Of a DNA stretch of 64,000 bases, positions 17,696 through 27,267 are shown piece after piece (positions within the stretch are counted from its first letter, which is position 1; each line of letters opens with the position of its first letter). The DNA lies in assembly GCF_010894405.1 (NCBI RefSeq), contig NZ_JAAIYA010000009.1:124001-188000 (forward strand), read 5' to 3'. A program made the translations under genes and the position numbers. Origin of the DNA: Pyxidicoccus caerfyrddinensis (GTDB lineage Bacteria; Myxococcota; Myxococcia; Myxococcales; Myxococcaceae). The notes under the pieces were generated by a model. The model was not told the DNA's origin, ran no database searches, and saw only the letters and a program-made list of their open reading frames with translations.

Positions 17696-17748
17696 CCGTT
17701 CGGGTTAAGCACTTTCAAGAACAGACAACGCAAGGACGGAGGGGCGTA

Positions 17749-18018
17749 ATGACCAAGGCAGAGCTCGTCGAGGTGGTGGCGGCGCAGACACGTCTCACCA
17801 AGAAGTCCGCGGCGCAGATCCTCGACATCGTCTTCACCAACATCGGCAAGGCGGTGAAGAAGGACGCCCGCTTCAGCTACCCCGGCTTCGGCACCTGGTC
17901 GGTGCGCTCGCGCAAGGCGCGGAAGATCCGCAACCCGCAGACGAACGAGATGATGAAGCTGAAGGCCTCGAAGACCATCGGCTTCCGGCCCGCCAAGGAG
18001 CTGAAGAACTCGCTCTGA
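17749..18018 (+). CDS. HU/IHF family DNA-binding protein
   Basis: An 89-residue basic histone-like protein that bends and compacts DNA as a dimer. It is full family length. Helices 1-2 are at about 1-38 (TKAELVEVVAAQTRLTKKSA), with the hallmark FGTWSVRSRKARKIRNPQT at about 47-66 where the beta arms begin. It ends in IGFRPAKELKNSL as HU does. Arm-tip proline is conserved (NPQTNE). A strong GGAGGGG precedes the ATG and a consensus -35 lies upstream, suiting high expression. HU versus IHF subunit cannot be settled by eye. Confidence 0.93.
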   Translation: MTKAELVEVVAAQTRLTKKSAAQILDIVFTNIGKAVKKDARFSYPGFGTWSVRSRKARKIRNPQTNEMMKLKASKTIGFRPAKELKNSL

Positions 18019-18049
18019 GCCGTCTGGCCGCGGCGGCCCCGGTCCTCGT

Positions 18050-19051
18050 TCAGGGGCGCTGACCTGGCGGTCGGCGCCCCTGATGCGTTGCGGGGTCCGC
18101 CAGCACGTGGCCCCGCGCCATGGGCGGGCCCTCCACCGGGGACTCCTCGTCGCCGCCCAGCGCGTCCAGCGGGTCCAAGGCCTGGCCGTCACGCCACAGC
18201 TCGAAGTGGAGGTGGACGCCCGTAGCGAGCCCCGTCTCTCCGGCGAGGCCCAGCGCATCGCCTCGCTCCAGGATTTCGCCCGGCTCCACCAGCACGCGCG
18301 ACAGGTGACTGTAGCGCGTCACCCAGCGGCCCGCGTGCTGAACCTCCACCTGGTTGCCGTGGTCGCCGTTCCACCCCGCGCGCAGCACCACGCCCTTCTC
18401 GGCGGTGTAGATGACCTGTCCCTGCTGCGCGGCCAGGTCCACGCCCAGGTGGCGGCGGCTCTCCCCCAGTATCGGGTGCCAGCGCTGACCGAAGAGGCTG
18501 GTGATGGAAACGGGCGCCAGGGGCCACGCCAGACGCGGGAGCCCATCCGTTTCGGCCGGGTGCTCCAGGCGGCGCAGCTCCGCCATGCGCACGGCGAGCC
18601 GGCCCACGCGCAGCACCACCGCCTCCGCCAGCGCGCCCGGCATGTCGCCGTAGGTCCGTCCGTCCTGCTCCAGCTCGGCCTCCAGCACACTGCGCGCCCG
18701 GAGCACGTCGCGAGCGTCCGTGCCCTTCACCGGCCGCGCCAGGAAGCCGTCCAGCGCGCGGTTCATCGCCTCCCAGTTCTGGGCCTGTGACGCCGGCATC
18801 GCCCCGCCCCGCGCCACCTGGGCACGGTATGCCCGGGCCCGCTCGGTGAACGCGGCGAGCACGGCTTCGAGCTCCCCGGAGGATTCAGGGGCAGGCTCGT
18901 GCACCGCGAGCCCCTGGCTGGCAGAGGACGGCGAGCGCTCGTCGTCCGGGCCCGGGGAGCCGTAGAGCTCGTCGAAGCTCATCTTCGGCTCCGCGCGCGG
19001 CGCGGCGCAGGCGCAAGCAGTGAGGAGGACGAGGAGGCTGAAGCGACGCAC
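18050..19051 (-). CDS. M23 family metallopeptidase lipoprotein
   Basis: A 333-residue predicted lipoprotein (signal to LLTAC-A, cysteine near 13-15). A helical N-terminal half is followed by a LytM/M23 domain at about 175-290. Zinc and catalytic residues are present: RRHLGVDLAA (H and D), and the GVHLHFELW motif (HxH). It probably cuts peptidoglycan crosslinks or, if inactive, activates an amidase. Start is GTG at 19051 with poor ribosome site. The C-terminal about 40 residues are Pro/Arg-rich, and the last codons lie in an inverted repeat shared with the HU terminator region. Confidence 0.88.
   Translation of the reverse strand: MRRFSLLVLLTACACAAPRAEPKMSFDELYGSPGPDDERSPSSASQGLAVHEPAPESSGELEAVLAAFTERARAYRAQVARGGAMPASQAQNWEAMNRALDGFLARPVKGTDARDVLRARSVLEAELEQDGRTYGDMPGALAEAVVLRVGRLAVRMAELRRLEHPAETDGLPRLAWPLAPVSITSLFGQRWHPILGESRRHLGVDLAAQQGQVIYTAEKGVVLRAGWNGDHGNQVEVQHAGRWVTRYSHLSRVLVEPGEILERGDALGLAGETGLATGVHLHFELWRDGQALDPLDALGGDEESPVEGPPMARGHVLADPATHQGRRPPGQRP
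18051..18082. terminator. Stem-loop between convergent HU and M23 genes
   Basis: CAGGGGCGC (18051-18059) pairs with GCGCCCCTG (18074-18082). The inner pair GACC/GGTC flanks a TGGC loop. It lies 33 bp after the HU stop and covers the last codons of the M23 gene, so it may stop transcription from either side. No U-tract. Confidence 0.4.
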
Positions 19052-19180
19052 GGCACGGTGAGCCTACCACGCCCCGCCCGGGCTCCTCCTCACGCTGCGG
19101 GAGTGGGGCACCGGGGGGTGTCGAACAGTCCGCGTTTCACGGGGCGTGGGAGCGCGGCCTGGCGAGGAGGCTCGGTCCCG

Positions 19181-19296
19181 GCCGCATCGGCCCGCGGAAG
19201 GAACGTTCCTTCCAGGAACCCACCCCAGCGGGGCGAAGCGGGACGCCCCGAGCCGGCCGCATCGGGCCGCGGAAGGAACGTTCCTTCCAGGAACCC
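19181..19296. repeat. Two direct 41-bp repeats with the 18-bp palindrome GGAAGGAACGTTCCTTCC
   Basis: Copies at 19181-19221 and 19256-19296 differ at one base (19191 versus 19266) and are offset by 75 bp. Each contains the perfect palindrome GGAAGGAACGTTCCTTCC (19196-19213 and 19271-19288) followed by AGGAACCC. They sit between the 5' end of the M23 gene and the 3' end of the threonine aldolase gene. The same palindrome recurs at 51.5-51.9 kb. Confidence 0.85.
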
Positions 19297-19337
19297 GTCT
19301 CCGGCTGGGCGGGCTTCATGCCTTCCCGCGTCGTGAA

Positions 19338-20363
19338 TCAGGCGACAGCGCGACGGATGCGGGCCACGGCCTCGTCGATGTCCGCGGCGGACACGTCCAG
19401 GTGGGTCACGAGGCGCAGCGTGCGCGGACCGCCCGCGGGATTCGTCAGCACGGCCTGCTTCGACAGCAGCGCCACCATCTCCGACGCGGGCTTCGAGAAC
19501 TCCGCGAAGACCATGTTGGTCTCCACCTGCGCCGCGTCCACCTTCACGCCCGGGATTTCCGCCAGCCCCGCCGCCAGCCGGCGCGCGTTCGCATGGTCCT
19601 CGGCGAGCCGGGCCACGTGGTTGTCGAGCGCGTACAGCGCCGCCGCCGCCAGCATCCCCGCCTGCCGCATGCCGCCGCCCAGCCGCTTGCGCAGCCGCCG
19701 CGCCTCGAGGATGACGTCCGCCCGGCCCGCCAGCACCGAGCCCACCGGCGCGCCCAGCCCCTTCGAGAAGCACACCGACGTCGAGTCCGTCAGCTTCGAC
19801 CACGTGGACACCGGCACGCCCGCGGCCACCTCGGCGTTGAACAGGCGCGCGCCGTCCAGGTGCACCGCCAGCTTCGCCTGGCGCGCCGCCTCCACCACCG
19901 CGCGGAAGCGCTCCACCGGCCACACCGAGCCGCCCCCGCGGTTGTGCGTGTTCTCCAGCGACAGCAGTCGCGTGCGCGGCGCGTGGATGTTCTCCGCGCG
20001 CACCGCCTCCGTCACCTGCTCCGGCGTCAAGAGGCCGCGCTGCCCCGGCAGCTGCGCCGGCTGCACGCCCCACAGCGCCGGCACCGCGCCGCCCTCGTAC
20101 TGGATGATGTGGCTGCCCGCCTCGGTGAGGACCTCGTCGCCCTGGCGGCAGTGTGCGCCGATGGCAATCTGGTTGGCCTGCGTTCCCGACGGAACGAAGA
20201 CGGCCGCCTCCAGCCCGAGCCGCTCCGCCACCCGTGCTTCCAGGCGGAGCACGGTGGGGTCCTCGCCATAGACGTCGTCTCCCACCTCGGCCTCGGCGAT
20301 GGCGCGGCGCATGGCGGGGGTGGGCTTCGTGACGGTATCGGAGCGGAAGTCGATGGGCTTCAT
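19338..20363 (-). CDS. ltaE: Low-specificity L-threonine aldolase / GntG-type PLP aldolase
   Basis: A 341-residue fold-type I PLP enzyme splitting threonine or allo-threonine into glycine and acetaldehyde. Family hallmarks: start [30 protein letters not shown] near 28-38, [12 protein letters not shown] near 57-68, and [10 protein letters not shown] near 165. The PLP lysine is in [14 protein letters not shown] near 195-208. [15 protein letters not shown] follows. Usual length. It is alone on the minus strand, with nth starting 69 bp away on the other strand. Related beta-eliminating lyases cannot be excluded. Confidence 0.92.
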   Translation of the reverse strand: MKPIDFRSDTVTKPTPAMRRAIAEAEVGDDVYGEDPTVLRLEARVAERLGLEAAVFVPSGTQANQIAIGAHCRQGDEVLTEAGSHIIQYEGGAVPALWGVQPAQLPGQRGLLTPEQVTEAVRAENIHAPRTRLLSLENTHNRGGGSVWPVERFRAVVEAARQAKLAVHLDGARLFNAEVAAGVPVSTWSKLTDSTSVCFSKGLGAPVGSVLAGRADVILEARRLRKRLGGGMRQAGMLAAAALYALDNHVARLAEDHANARRLAAGLAEIPGVKVDAAQVETNMVFAEFSKPASEMVALLSKQAVLTNPAGGPRTLRLVTHLDVSAADIDEAVARIRRAVA

Positions 20364-20432
20364 GGGTCTCTCGAAAAGGGTGGGCCCTGGCCGGTGCTTG
20401 GGCTCGCGTCAGGGGTGACATACAACGGCCGC

Positions 20433-21164
20433 GTGCCAGGACGTGAGAACGCAGCGGAGAAGCGCAAGCGCGCGGTGGCGGTGATGGACCGGTTGCAGGC
20501 CGACATGCCGGACGCCCGCATCGAGCTGGACTACCGGACGCCCCTCGACTTGCTGGTGGCGGTCATCCTCTCCGCGCAGTGCACCGACAAGCGGGTCAAC
20601 ATGGTCACCCCCGCCCTCTTCCAGCGCTTCCCCGACGCCCGGGCATACGCCGGAGCAGAACCGACGGACGTGGAGCCGTTCATCCGCACCTGCGGGCTGT
20701 ACCGCGCCAAGGCGAAGAACATCGTCGCCGCCGCCCGGGCGCTCGTGCAGGAGCACGCCGGCCAGGTCCCCCTCCAGCGCGACGTGCTGGAGCAACTGCC
20801 GGGCGTGGGCCGCAAGACGGCCGGCGTGGTGTGCATCCACCTGGGCGGCGACGCGGCCTTCCCCGTGGACACGCATGTGAAGCGGCTGGCGTACCGGCTC
20901 GGCTTCACCACGCAGGAGGACCCGGACAAGGTGGAGCTGGACATGCAGGCCGTGCTGCCTCCGGAGCGGTGGACCCTGGGGCACCAGCTCCTGGTGTGGC
21001 ATGGACGGCGGACGTGCTTCGCGCGCTCACCCGAGTGCGGGCGCTGCGTCGTCGCGGACCTGTGTCCGAAGAAGGGCGTGCGCGCGGCGGCGGAGCCTCG
21101 CAAGGCCCCGGCCGCGGGTGTTGCTACCGCGAAGCCTGCGCGCCCGTCTCGCGCGAGGTCTTGA
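20433..21164 (+). CDS. nth: Endonuclease III
   Basis: A 243-residue DNA glycosylase/AP lyase that removes oxidised pyrimidines in base-excision repair. HhH-GPD fold signatures: LLVAVILSAQCTDKRVN near 38-54, the helix-hairpin-helix LPGVGRKTAGVV near 118-129 with the catalytic lysine, and the catalytic Asp in FPVDTHVKR. The 4Fe-4S loop is intact as C-x6-C-x2-C-x5-C (CFARSPECGRCVVADLC) near 195-211. A 25-residue basic Ala/Pro tail is extra. GTG at 20433 chosen; GTG at 20415 is possible. Its 3' end overlaps def by 41 bp, tail to tail. Confidence 0.92.
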   Translation: MPGRENAAEKRKRAVAVMDRLQADMPDARIELDYRTPLDLLVAVILSAQCTDKRVNMVTPALFQRFPDARAYAGAEPTDVEPFIRTCGLYRAKAKNIVAAARALVQEHAGQVPLQRDVLEQLPGVGRKTAGVVCIHLGGDAAFPVDTHVKRLAYRLGFTTQEDPDKVELDMQAVLPPERWTLGHQLLVWHGRRTCFARSPECGRCVVADLCPKKGVRAAAEPRKAPAAGVATAKPARPSRARS

Positions 21165-21651
21165 GGCGCTTCATCCGCTTGCGGATGAGCTCGCGCTTCA
21201 GCGTGGAGACGTGGTCCACGAAGACGGTGCCGTTGAGGTGGTCCGTCTCGTGCTGCACGGCGATGGCGAGCAGCCCGTCGCAGCGCAGCGTCTGCTCCTG
21301 GCCCTCCACGTCGAGGAACTTCACCGTGACGACGGCGGCCCGGTCCACGTCCTCGGACTCACCGGGGATGGAGAGACAACCCTCGTTGTAGGTCGTCTCG
21401 CCCTCCATCGCGATGAGCTCCGGGTTGATCATCGCGATGGGCTTGGACTCGGGCTGGCTGGGGGTGGTGTCCAGGACGATGATGCGCTGGAGCACGCCCA
21501 CCTGCGGGGCGGCGAGCCCCACGCCTTCGGCGGAGTACATCGTCTCGAACATGTCCTTCACGAGGACTCGGACGGCTTCGTCCACCTTCGCCACGGGCCG
21601 GGCCTTCTGCTTCAGGACAGGGTCGGGCCAGATCAGGATCTCGCGAACCAT
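21124..21651 (-). CDS. def: Peptide deformylase
   Basis: A 175-residue metalloenzyme removing the N-formyl group from new proteins. All three motifs are present: GVGLAAPQVG (motif 1, about 43-52), EGCLSIP (motif 2, about 90-96) and QHETDHLNG (motif 3, HExxH, about 132-140). Length is typical. The start ATG is at 21651. It lies 85 bp after the giant coiled-coil gene in the same direction as priA; priA and def are neighbours in many bacteria, so this looks like an ancestral pair with an insertion. Confidence 0.94.
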   Translation of the reverse strand: MVREILIWPDPVLKQKARPVAKVDEAVRVLVKDMFETMYSAEGVGLAAPQVGVLQRIIVLDTTPSQPESKPIAMINPELIAMEGETTYNEGCLSIPGESEDVDRAAVVTVKFLDVEGQEQTLRCDGLLAIAVQHETDHLNGTVFVDHVSTLKRELIRKRMKRLKTSRETGAQASR

Positions 21652-21736
21652 GGGGGCCGTCTTAACTCCACCGGAGCGGCCGGGCAACCGTAGGTGACGG
21701 CCCCGTGCCGCCGAGTGCACGGCGTGCCACCGTGCG

Positions 21737-24700
21737 TCAGTCGAGCAGGCTGCGGGCGTACTCCGCGCGCAGCCGGTCATCCCCCAGCGCCTGGGCGGCC
21801 TCGGAGAGCACGCTGCGAATCTGCTGCGCGCGGTGCTGGAGCGCCGGGTCCGGGTGGCCGGCGAAGCGCAGCGGGTGGAACTCGGCGGCCAGCAGCTCGT
21901 ACGCGCGCTTGACCTCCTCGCTGCCCGCCGTGCGGGCCAGCCCCAGCACGGTGAAGTAGTCGGCGTCCTGAATCTCCTCGAACTTCGCCTCCAGGCGGCG
22001 CACGTCCAGCTCCGGGGGCAGCTCGCCGCTGTCCTCGTCGCCAGCGTCCTGGAGCGTGATGAGGCCGAGCGTCCGCGCCACCGCGAGCGACTTGAGGGCG
22101 GACTCCTGCGGCAGCCCCGCGCCGAGCAGCAACGCCTCCAGCGTGTGCTCGCCGTCCACCTGCGACAGGAGCTGCAAGTCACGGGAGGACAGGCCGAAGT
22201 CGTCGGGAGCCAGGTGGAGGTCGCCCCGGGTGACGCGGGTGCGCAGGCTGCCGGCGGCCGCCAGCAGGGACTCGGCGGAGAGCGTGTTGCGCAGCGCCTC
22301 CGCCAGCAGGTGCAGTGGCGGGCGCGTGGCGGCGGCGAGCGCCACCTCGTGCGGCGCGGGCTCCGGCACCAGCCGGTAGAGCGTGGAGGGCTCGGCGAGC
22401 GCGTCGAGGAAGACCTGTTCCGTGTAGCGCTGCACGAGCGGCACGGACTCGGACTCGCGCAGGTAGCCGCGGCCTCGGAGCGCGTCCAGCAGCGCGCCGG
22501 TGGTGGCGCTGCGCACCAGGCGCAGCTCGCCTTCCTGGCGCGCGTCGATGAGGCCATCCGCGCGGGCCCGGTCGATGAGCGACTCCCCCGGCGCGGAGGA
22601 GACGGCTCCGACGAGCGCGCCGTCCCGCAGCCAGAGGACGCGCAGGGCGTTCATCACCTTCAGTTCCAGGCGCATCTCCATGCGCGCCTCGCAGAGCCGG
22701 AGCACCAGCTTCGCGAGGCCGTCCTGGGTGACGCTGCCGCTGCGGGCCACCGCCAGTTCGGGCCGGCCGGGCGGGGCCTCCAGCGGGAGGAGCGCGGCCC
22801 GGGCCTGCGCGGCGGCTTCTTCGGCTTCGCGGTGCCCGCGCTCTTCCAGCTCGTGGCGCTCGCGCTCGGCCTGGGCGCGCTGCTCGATGGAGTCGGCTTC
22901 CAGCTGGGCCTTCTCCGCTCGCAGGACTTCCATTGCCTTCTCGACGGCCTCGCGTGCCTCGCGCTCGCGTGCGAGCTCCTGGCGGATGCTCTCGGAGGCC
23001 TGGCGGGCCTGTTCGAGCCGCCCCTGGAAGGTGGCGAGCTGCGACTCGGCGGCGTTCCTGGCGCGGACCTCTTCTTCGATTCGAGTCTCCGCGGCCGCGC
23101 GCTGGTTGGTCTCTGCGTCGAGGCGGACTTCCAGGGCGGTGCGGTGACGGCCCTCGGCCTTCGCGCGGGCGGCCGCTTCGGTTGCGGCCTGCGCGGCCTG
23201 CTGCACGCGAGCCTCGGCTTCCGCACGGGCCTTGGACTCGGACTCCGCGAGGGCCTCGGCCTCGGCACGGCGCTTTGCCTCGGCTTCGGCGCGCGCGTCC
23301 GACTCTGCACGGTGCTTCGCTTCGGCGTCAGCACGGGCCTCGGCTTCGGCGCGCTGCTTCGCTTCGGACTCGGCGCGGGCTTCGGCTTCGGCGCGATGCT
23401 TCGCTTCGACTTCGGCGCGGGCTTCCGCGTCGGCGCGATGCTTCGCCTCGGACTCGGCGCGGGCCTCTGCCTCGGTGCTGGAGGTCGCTCCGGCTTCGGC
23501 GCGGGCCTCGAATTCAACACGGGCGCGGGCCTCGGCGTCAGCGCGGGCTTCGGCTTCGGCACGTTGCTTCGCTTCCGCCTCGGCGCTGGCTTCCGCCTCG
23601 ATGCGCTTCGTCGACTCCGCCTCGGCGCGGGCCTCGGCCTGTTCACGCAGGCCGGCTTCGGCTTCGGCGCGGGCTTCCGCCTCCGCGCGCCGCTTCGACT
23701 CCGCAGCGACACGCGACTCCGCGGCCTCACGGAGGCGAGCTTCCGTGCTGGCGCGCTCCTCGGCCTCCGCGTGGGCCTTCGCCTCGGACTCCGCGCGCTC
23801 CTCCGCCTCGGACTGTGCCTGCGTCGCCAGCTCCGCGCGGACCTCTGCCTCGGCTCGGGCGCTGGCTTCGGACGTCGCCCGGGTCTCCGCCGCGAGCCGG
23901 GCCTCCGCCTCGGCCTCCGCTCGCGACTCCGCGGCCTCACGGGCGCGAATCTCCGCATCCGCCCGGTCCTCCGCTGCGGAGGTAGCCGTCTCCGCCGACT
24001 CGGCGCGGGAGTCCGCGTCGCGACGGGCCTTCGCCGCCGCCTCGGCGCGACCTTCGGCCTCGACGCGCCCGGCGGCCTCGGACTCGAGCCTCGTCTCGAT
24101 TTCCTTCAGCGCCTGCATCGCCGCCTTGGCGCGAGTCTCCGCCCCGGTGCGGGCCTTCGTCTCCTCCCGGAGTCGCGCCTCCAGCTTCTCGATGCGCACC
24201 TGCAGCTCGCTGCGCGCCAGCGCCTCCGCATCGGAGCGCACCCGGGCTTCATCGCTGGCCGACGAGGCGTCTTGTGCCCGGACCTCCGCTTCCACCCGGG
24301 CCCGCTCCTGCGCTTCGGCTCGCGCTTCCGCGTCGATGGCGCGGGTCTCCACCTCGGCGCGCGCTTCCGCTTCCTCGCGGGCCCGGTCCGCAGCCTCCTC
24401 CGCACGCGCCTGCGCCTCGTCGCGGAGGCGGGCCTGCTCCTGCACCTCCGCCTTCAGCGCGTCGAGTTGCCCGCGCAGCTCGGCGAAGTCGTGCTCGCGC
24501 GCCTCGATGCGTCCCAGCGCCGCCCTCGCGGCGGCGTCCACGGTGGCGCGCTCGCGAGCCTCGGAGCCGGCTCGGGTCTCCGCCTCGTCGAGCTGCGCCT
24601 GGAGCGTGGTCACCTGCTCGCGCAGTTGCTCCAGCTCTCCGGCCCGCTCGGACTCCTGCCCGGAGTCACGCTGCTGGACGACCTCGAGCTGCGCCTCGGC

Positions 24701-27253
24701 CTCCCGGCGCAGCAGCTCGGCTCGCGAGTGCTCCTCTTCCAGCGCCGCGAGCCGCTCCTGAAGAGCGTGGACCTGGTGCTCCGCTTCGAGCCGCAGCGCT
24801 GTCTCGCGCGAGCGCTCCTCGTCGAACGTCTGCTCCCGCTCACGGGCCGCCTCCGCCAGCTCCTGTGCCACGAGCCGGAGTGACGCCTCCTGCTCCCGCG
24901 CGGCCTCCGCCTCGACTCGCAGCGCGGCCTCGCGGTCCAGGACGCCGCGCAGCGACTCGCTCAGCTCGCGCGCCTCCACGACCTGCTGTTCCGTCTCGAG
25001 GCGGAGTGCGATTTCCTTCTCCAGCTCGGCCCGCACCGAGTGCACCCGCTCGTGCGCCTCTTCGAGCTGGCGCTCCGCTTCCTCCTGCTGTGCCTGCCAC
25101 TGCGCCAACAGCGCGGAAGGCGCGGCACCGGGGAGCGCTACAGCGGGCTCCTCCACGGGGGCCAGCGACTGCTCCGCGAAGGAGGTCTCATCCGGGTAGC
25201 TCGGCGCGTCCGATTCGGAGAGACCGGAGCCGTCCGCGTCCATCCCATCCGACGGGAGGGCCGGGGCCTCGTGCTCCATTCCGGACGCCGGCCACTCCAG
25301 GAGTGTCGTCGGCCCGGTCGATGCGGCTGCGGCAACGTCCGCGTCCGAGTCGAACCAGTCCTCACCCGCGCTGCTGCCCGGCGCAACGGTGTTCGTGACT
25401 TCTGGGGCGCTGCCGCTCGGGTCCGCACCCGTGGCCGAAGCATCGGCGCTGGCCGAATCCGCGTCGCTCCACTCAGCTGCCGCACCCATGTCCGGCGCGG
25501 CGGTGCTGGCCGAATCGGAAGAGCCCCACTCCGACTCAGCGCCCATACCGGACGCTTCAGGACCGGCCGCGTCCGAGTCGCTCCACGTCGAGGCCTCGTC
25601 CGTCCCAGGCGCCGCGGCACCCGCCGCTTCCGCATCGCTCCACCCGGCAGCCTCGCCCGCCCCAGGCGCTACGGCACCAGACGCCTCGGAGTCGCTTGAG
25701 CCCTCCGCCGCAATCGGAGCCTCGCCCGCGATGTCGTCAGGCTCCGCGCTGCTCCAATCATCATCGGGGTCCACAGCCGGAGCCGTCTCGCCCGCATCGG
25801 AGGCGGACGTGCCGGCCTCCTCCGCCTCGCGAGCCCGCGCCGAGGCCTGCAGCTCCGCCTCCAACACATCCCAGGCCGACGGCACGGCCTCCTCGTCACC
25901 CGCGCCCTCCGCAAGGTCCCCATCCGCCGGAGCACTCCCTTCGGCAGCGCCAGTTCCATCCGGCGCTCCCGCCGTGGAGGGCTCCTCGCCCAGCTCGGCC
26001 TCCGTCCCCCACTCCGAGCCCTGCTCGCTGGAGGACGCATCCGCCGTCAGGGCGCCGCTCGCGTTTCCTCTGGCGGCCACACCTGCCGGAGCCGTCTCGC
26101 CCCACCCCACCGCCATCCTCGCGGTGTTCTCCATCTCCGGGTCCGGAGGCAGCTCCATCCACGACGGCGGCTCCGCCGCGGCCGCCGCGAAGGGCTGCTC
26201 TCCCGGCGTCACGTCGGAGAGCCCAACGCCCTGCTCGGCCCCCGGCGTGTCGACGTCGAAGAATCCCTCGTCCCCCAGCCGCGGTGTCGGAGTCACCGGC
26301 CGCGCCGCGGACTGCGACACGGGCTCCTCCGTCCACGCGAGCTGACCCGGTGGCGGCGCAAGCCCCGACTCCAGCTCCGCCTGCTCCCGCGCCAGTGCCG
26401 CGTCAATCTCCAGCTGCGCCAGGCGCTCCGTCTCCGCGCGGACCTCCGCGTCCACGTCACCGCTCCCGGACGCATGCTCCGCACCGGACGCCCCCGCCCC
26501 ATCCACCGCCGCCGCCCAGTCCTCTGCGGGGGCCTCGGGCGTTCCCTCGCCCCAGCCGTCCGCCGACTCCGCGCCACCCGACGCGAGCGCCGAGTCGATG
26601 GAAGCCATCGCCTGCGCCTCCACCTCCTGGTGCGCCAGCTCCATGGCGGAGAACATGACGAGCGTCGTCTGGTGGTCGCGCTGCCGGGCCTCCTCGTGCG
26701 CGCTGCGCTCCTCGCGCGTCATCGCCGCCAGCTCCCAGTCCGTCTGGTGCAGCGGTGCCAGGTCGCCGAAGAGCGCGTTCGCCAGCGCGGGGTCTCCCGC
26801 CACCGGGCGCGGCGCCGTCGCGTGCCACGCCTCGCCGTCATCCGCCTGGGTCTCAGCGCCAGACGCGGGCAGGCTGCGGTTCTCCACCACGTGCCAGGCG
26901 TCCGCTTCCGTCGGCGCGCGGAGGAGTGAAGTCACCAGGGCCATGAAGCCCGTGCCGTCCAGCGGCAGCGTGGCCACCGGGGCGCTGAAGCCGGGAATCG
27001 GCTCGCCCAGCAGCAGCACGCGGGCCTTCTTTCCATCCGGATGCTGGAGCAACTCTTCCAGCACCACGTGGCCGCGCCCGCTCTCCACCCCCGGAGCGAG
27101 CACGACGAGCACGGGCTGGTGGTGACCGAAGCCGATGAGGGCGTCCGCGGCGGAGGTGGCGAGGATGACCTCGTACCCTTCACGCGTGAGCAGACGCCGC
27201 ACCGCGGCGATGGTGGCGATGTCGTCGTGAACGAGGAGGACCGGTGCGCCCAT
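21737..27253 (-). CDS. Giant pseudo-receiver / coiled-coil / DUF4388-like / degenerate J-domain protein
   Basis: A 1838-residue protein, unnamed as far as I know. Residues 1-115 resemble a response-regulator receiver ([20 protein letters not shown], then [14 protein letters not shown]), but the phospho-Asp position reads VVLAPG and the conserved Lys is missing, so it is a pseudo-receiver. About 120-710 is acidic, Ala/Ser/Glu-rich and probably disordered. About 714-1484 is a long coiled coil, with 14-residue repeats ([14 protein letters not shown] type) at about 1200-1340. About 1490-1640 resembles DUF4388. The end, about 1764-1838, is J-domain-like ([21 protein letters not shown]) with HPL instead of HPD. 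It lies 14 bp after priA and before def. The receiver plus coiled-coil plan recalls FrzS of M. xanthus, a polarity and motility protein; function here is unknown. Confidence 0.85.
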   Translation of the reverse strand: MGAPVLLVHDDIATIAAVRRLLTREGYEVILATSAADALIGFGHHQPVLVVLAPGVESGRGHVVLEELLQHPDGKKARVLLLGEPIPGFSAPVATLPLDGTGFMALVTSLLRAPTEADAWHVVENRSLPASGAETQADDGEAWHATAPRPVAGDPALANALFGDLAPLHQTDWELAAMTREERSAHEEARQRDHQTTLVMFSAMELAHQEVEAQAMASIDSALASGGAESADGWGEGTPEAPAEDWAAAVDGAGASGAEHASGSGDVDAEVRAETERLAQLEIDAALAREQAELESGLAPPPGQLAWTEEPVSQSAARPVTPTPRLGDEGFFDVDTPGAEQGVGLSDVTPGEQPFAAAAAEPPSWMELPPDPEMENTARMAVGWGETAPAGVAARGNASGALTADASSSEQGSEWGTEAELGEEPSTAGAPDGTGAAEGSAPADGDLAEGAGDEEAVPSAWDVLEAELQASARAREAEEAGTSASDAGETAPAVDPDDDWSSAEPDDIAGEAPIAAEGSSDSEASGAVAPGAGEAAGWSDAEAAGAAAPGTDEASTWSDSDAAGPEASGMGAESEWGSSDSASTAAPDMGAAAEWSDADSASADASATGADPSGSAPEVTNTVAPGSSAGEDWFDSDADVAAAASTGPTTLLEWPASGMEHEAPALPSDGMDADGSGLSESDAPSYPDETSFAEQSLAPVEEPAVALPGAAPSALLAQWQAQQEEAERQLEEAHERVHSVRAELEKEIALRLETEQQVVEARELSESLRGVLDREAALRVEAEAAREQEASLRLVAQELAEAAREREQTFDEERSRETALRLEAEHQVHALQERLAALEEEHSRAELLRREAEAQLEVVQQRDSGQESERAGELEQLREQVTTLQAQLDEAETRAGSEARERATVDAAARAALGRIEAREHDFAELRGQLDALKAEVQEQARLRDEAQARAEEAADRAREEAEARAEVETRAIDAEARAEAQERARVEAEVRAQDASSASDEARVRSDAEALARSELQVRIEKLEARLREETKARTGAETRAKAAMQALKEIETRLESEAAGRVEAEGRAEAAAKARRDADSRAESAETATSAAEDRADAEIRAREAAESRAEAEAEARLAAETRATSEASARAEAEVRAELATQAQSEAEERAESEAKAHAEAEERASTEARLREAAESRVAAESKRRAEAEARAEAEAGLREQAEARAEAESTKRIEAEASAEAEAKQRAEAEARADAEARARVEFEARAEAGATSSTEAEARAESEAKHRADAEARAEVEAKHRAEAEARAESEAKQRAEAEARADAEAKHRAESDARAEAEAKRRAEAEALAESESKARAEAEARVQQAAQAATEAAARAKAEGRHRTALEVRLDAETNQRAAAETRIEEEVRARNAAESQLATFQGRLEQARQASESIRQELAREREAREAVEKAMEVLRAEKAQLEADSIEQRAQAERERHELEERGHREAEEAAAQARAALLPLEAPPGRPELAVARSGSVTQDGLAKLVLRLCEARMEMRLELKVMNALRVLWLRDGALVGAVSSAPGESLIDRARADGLIDARQEGELRLVRSATTGALLDALRGRGYLRESESVPLVQRYTEQVFLDALAEPSTLYRLVPEPAPHEVALAAATRPPLHLLAEALRNTLSAESLLAAAGSLRTRVTRGDLHLAPDDFGLSSRDLQLLSQVDGEHTLEALLLGAGLPQESALKSLAVARTLGLITLQDAGDEDSGELPPELDVRRLEAKFEEIQDADYFTVLGLARTAGSEEVKRAYELLAAEFHPLRFAGHPDPALQHRAQQIRSVLSEAAQALGDDRLRAEYARSLLD
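23220..23700. repeat. 42-bp periodic repeat within the giant coiled-coil gene
   Basis: About ten imperfect 42-bp units (14 codons, two heptads) encode [14 protein letters not shown]-like blocks. Neighbouring units differ mainly in the residue after Lys and in Ala/Ser/Asp choices. This stretch is prone to slippage and length change. Confidence 0.75.
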
Positions 27254-27267
27254 GGGGGGCAACGAGT

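Noticed and set aside
21833-24883. About 1016-codon open frame antisense to the giant coiled-coil gene
   Set aside because: Leu/Gly/Arg-rich low complexity that mirrors Ala/Glu codon use of the real gene; no domain.
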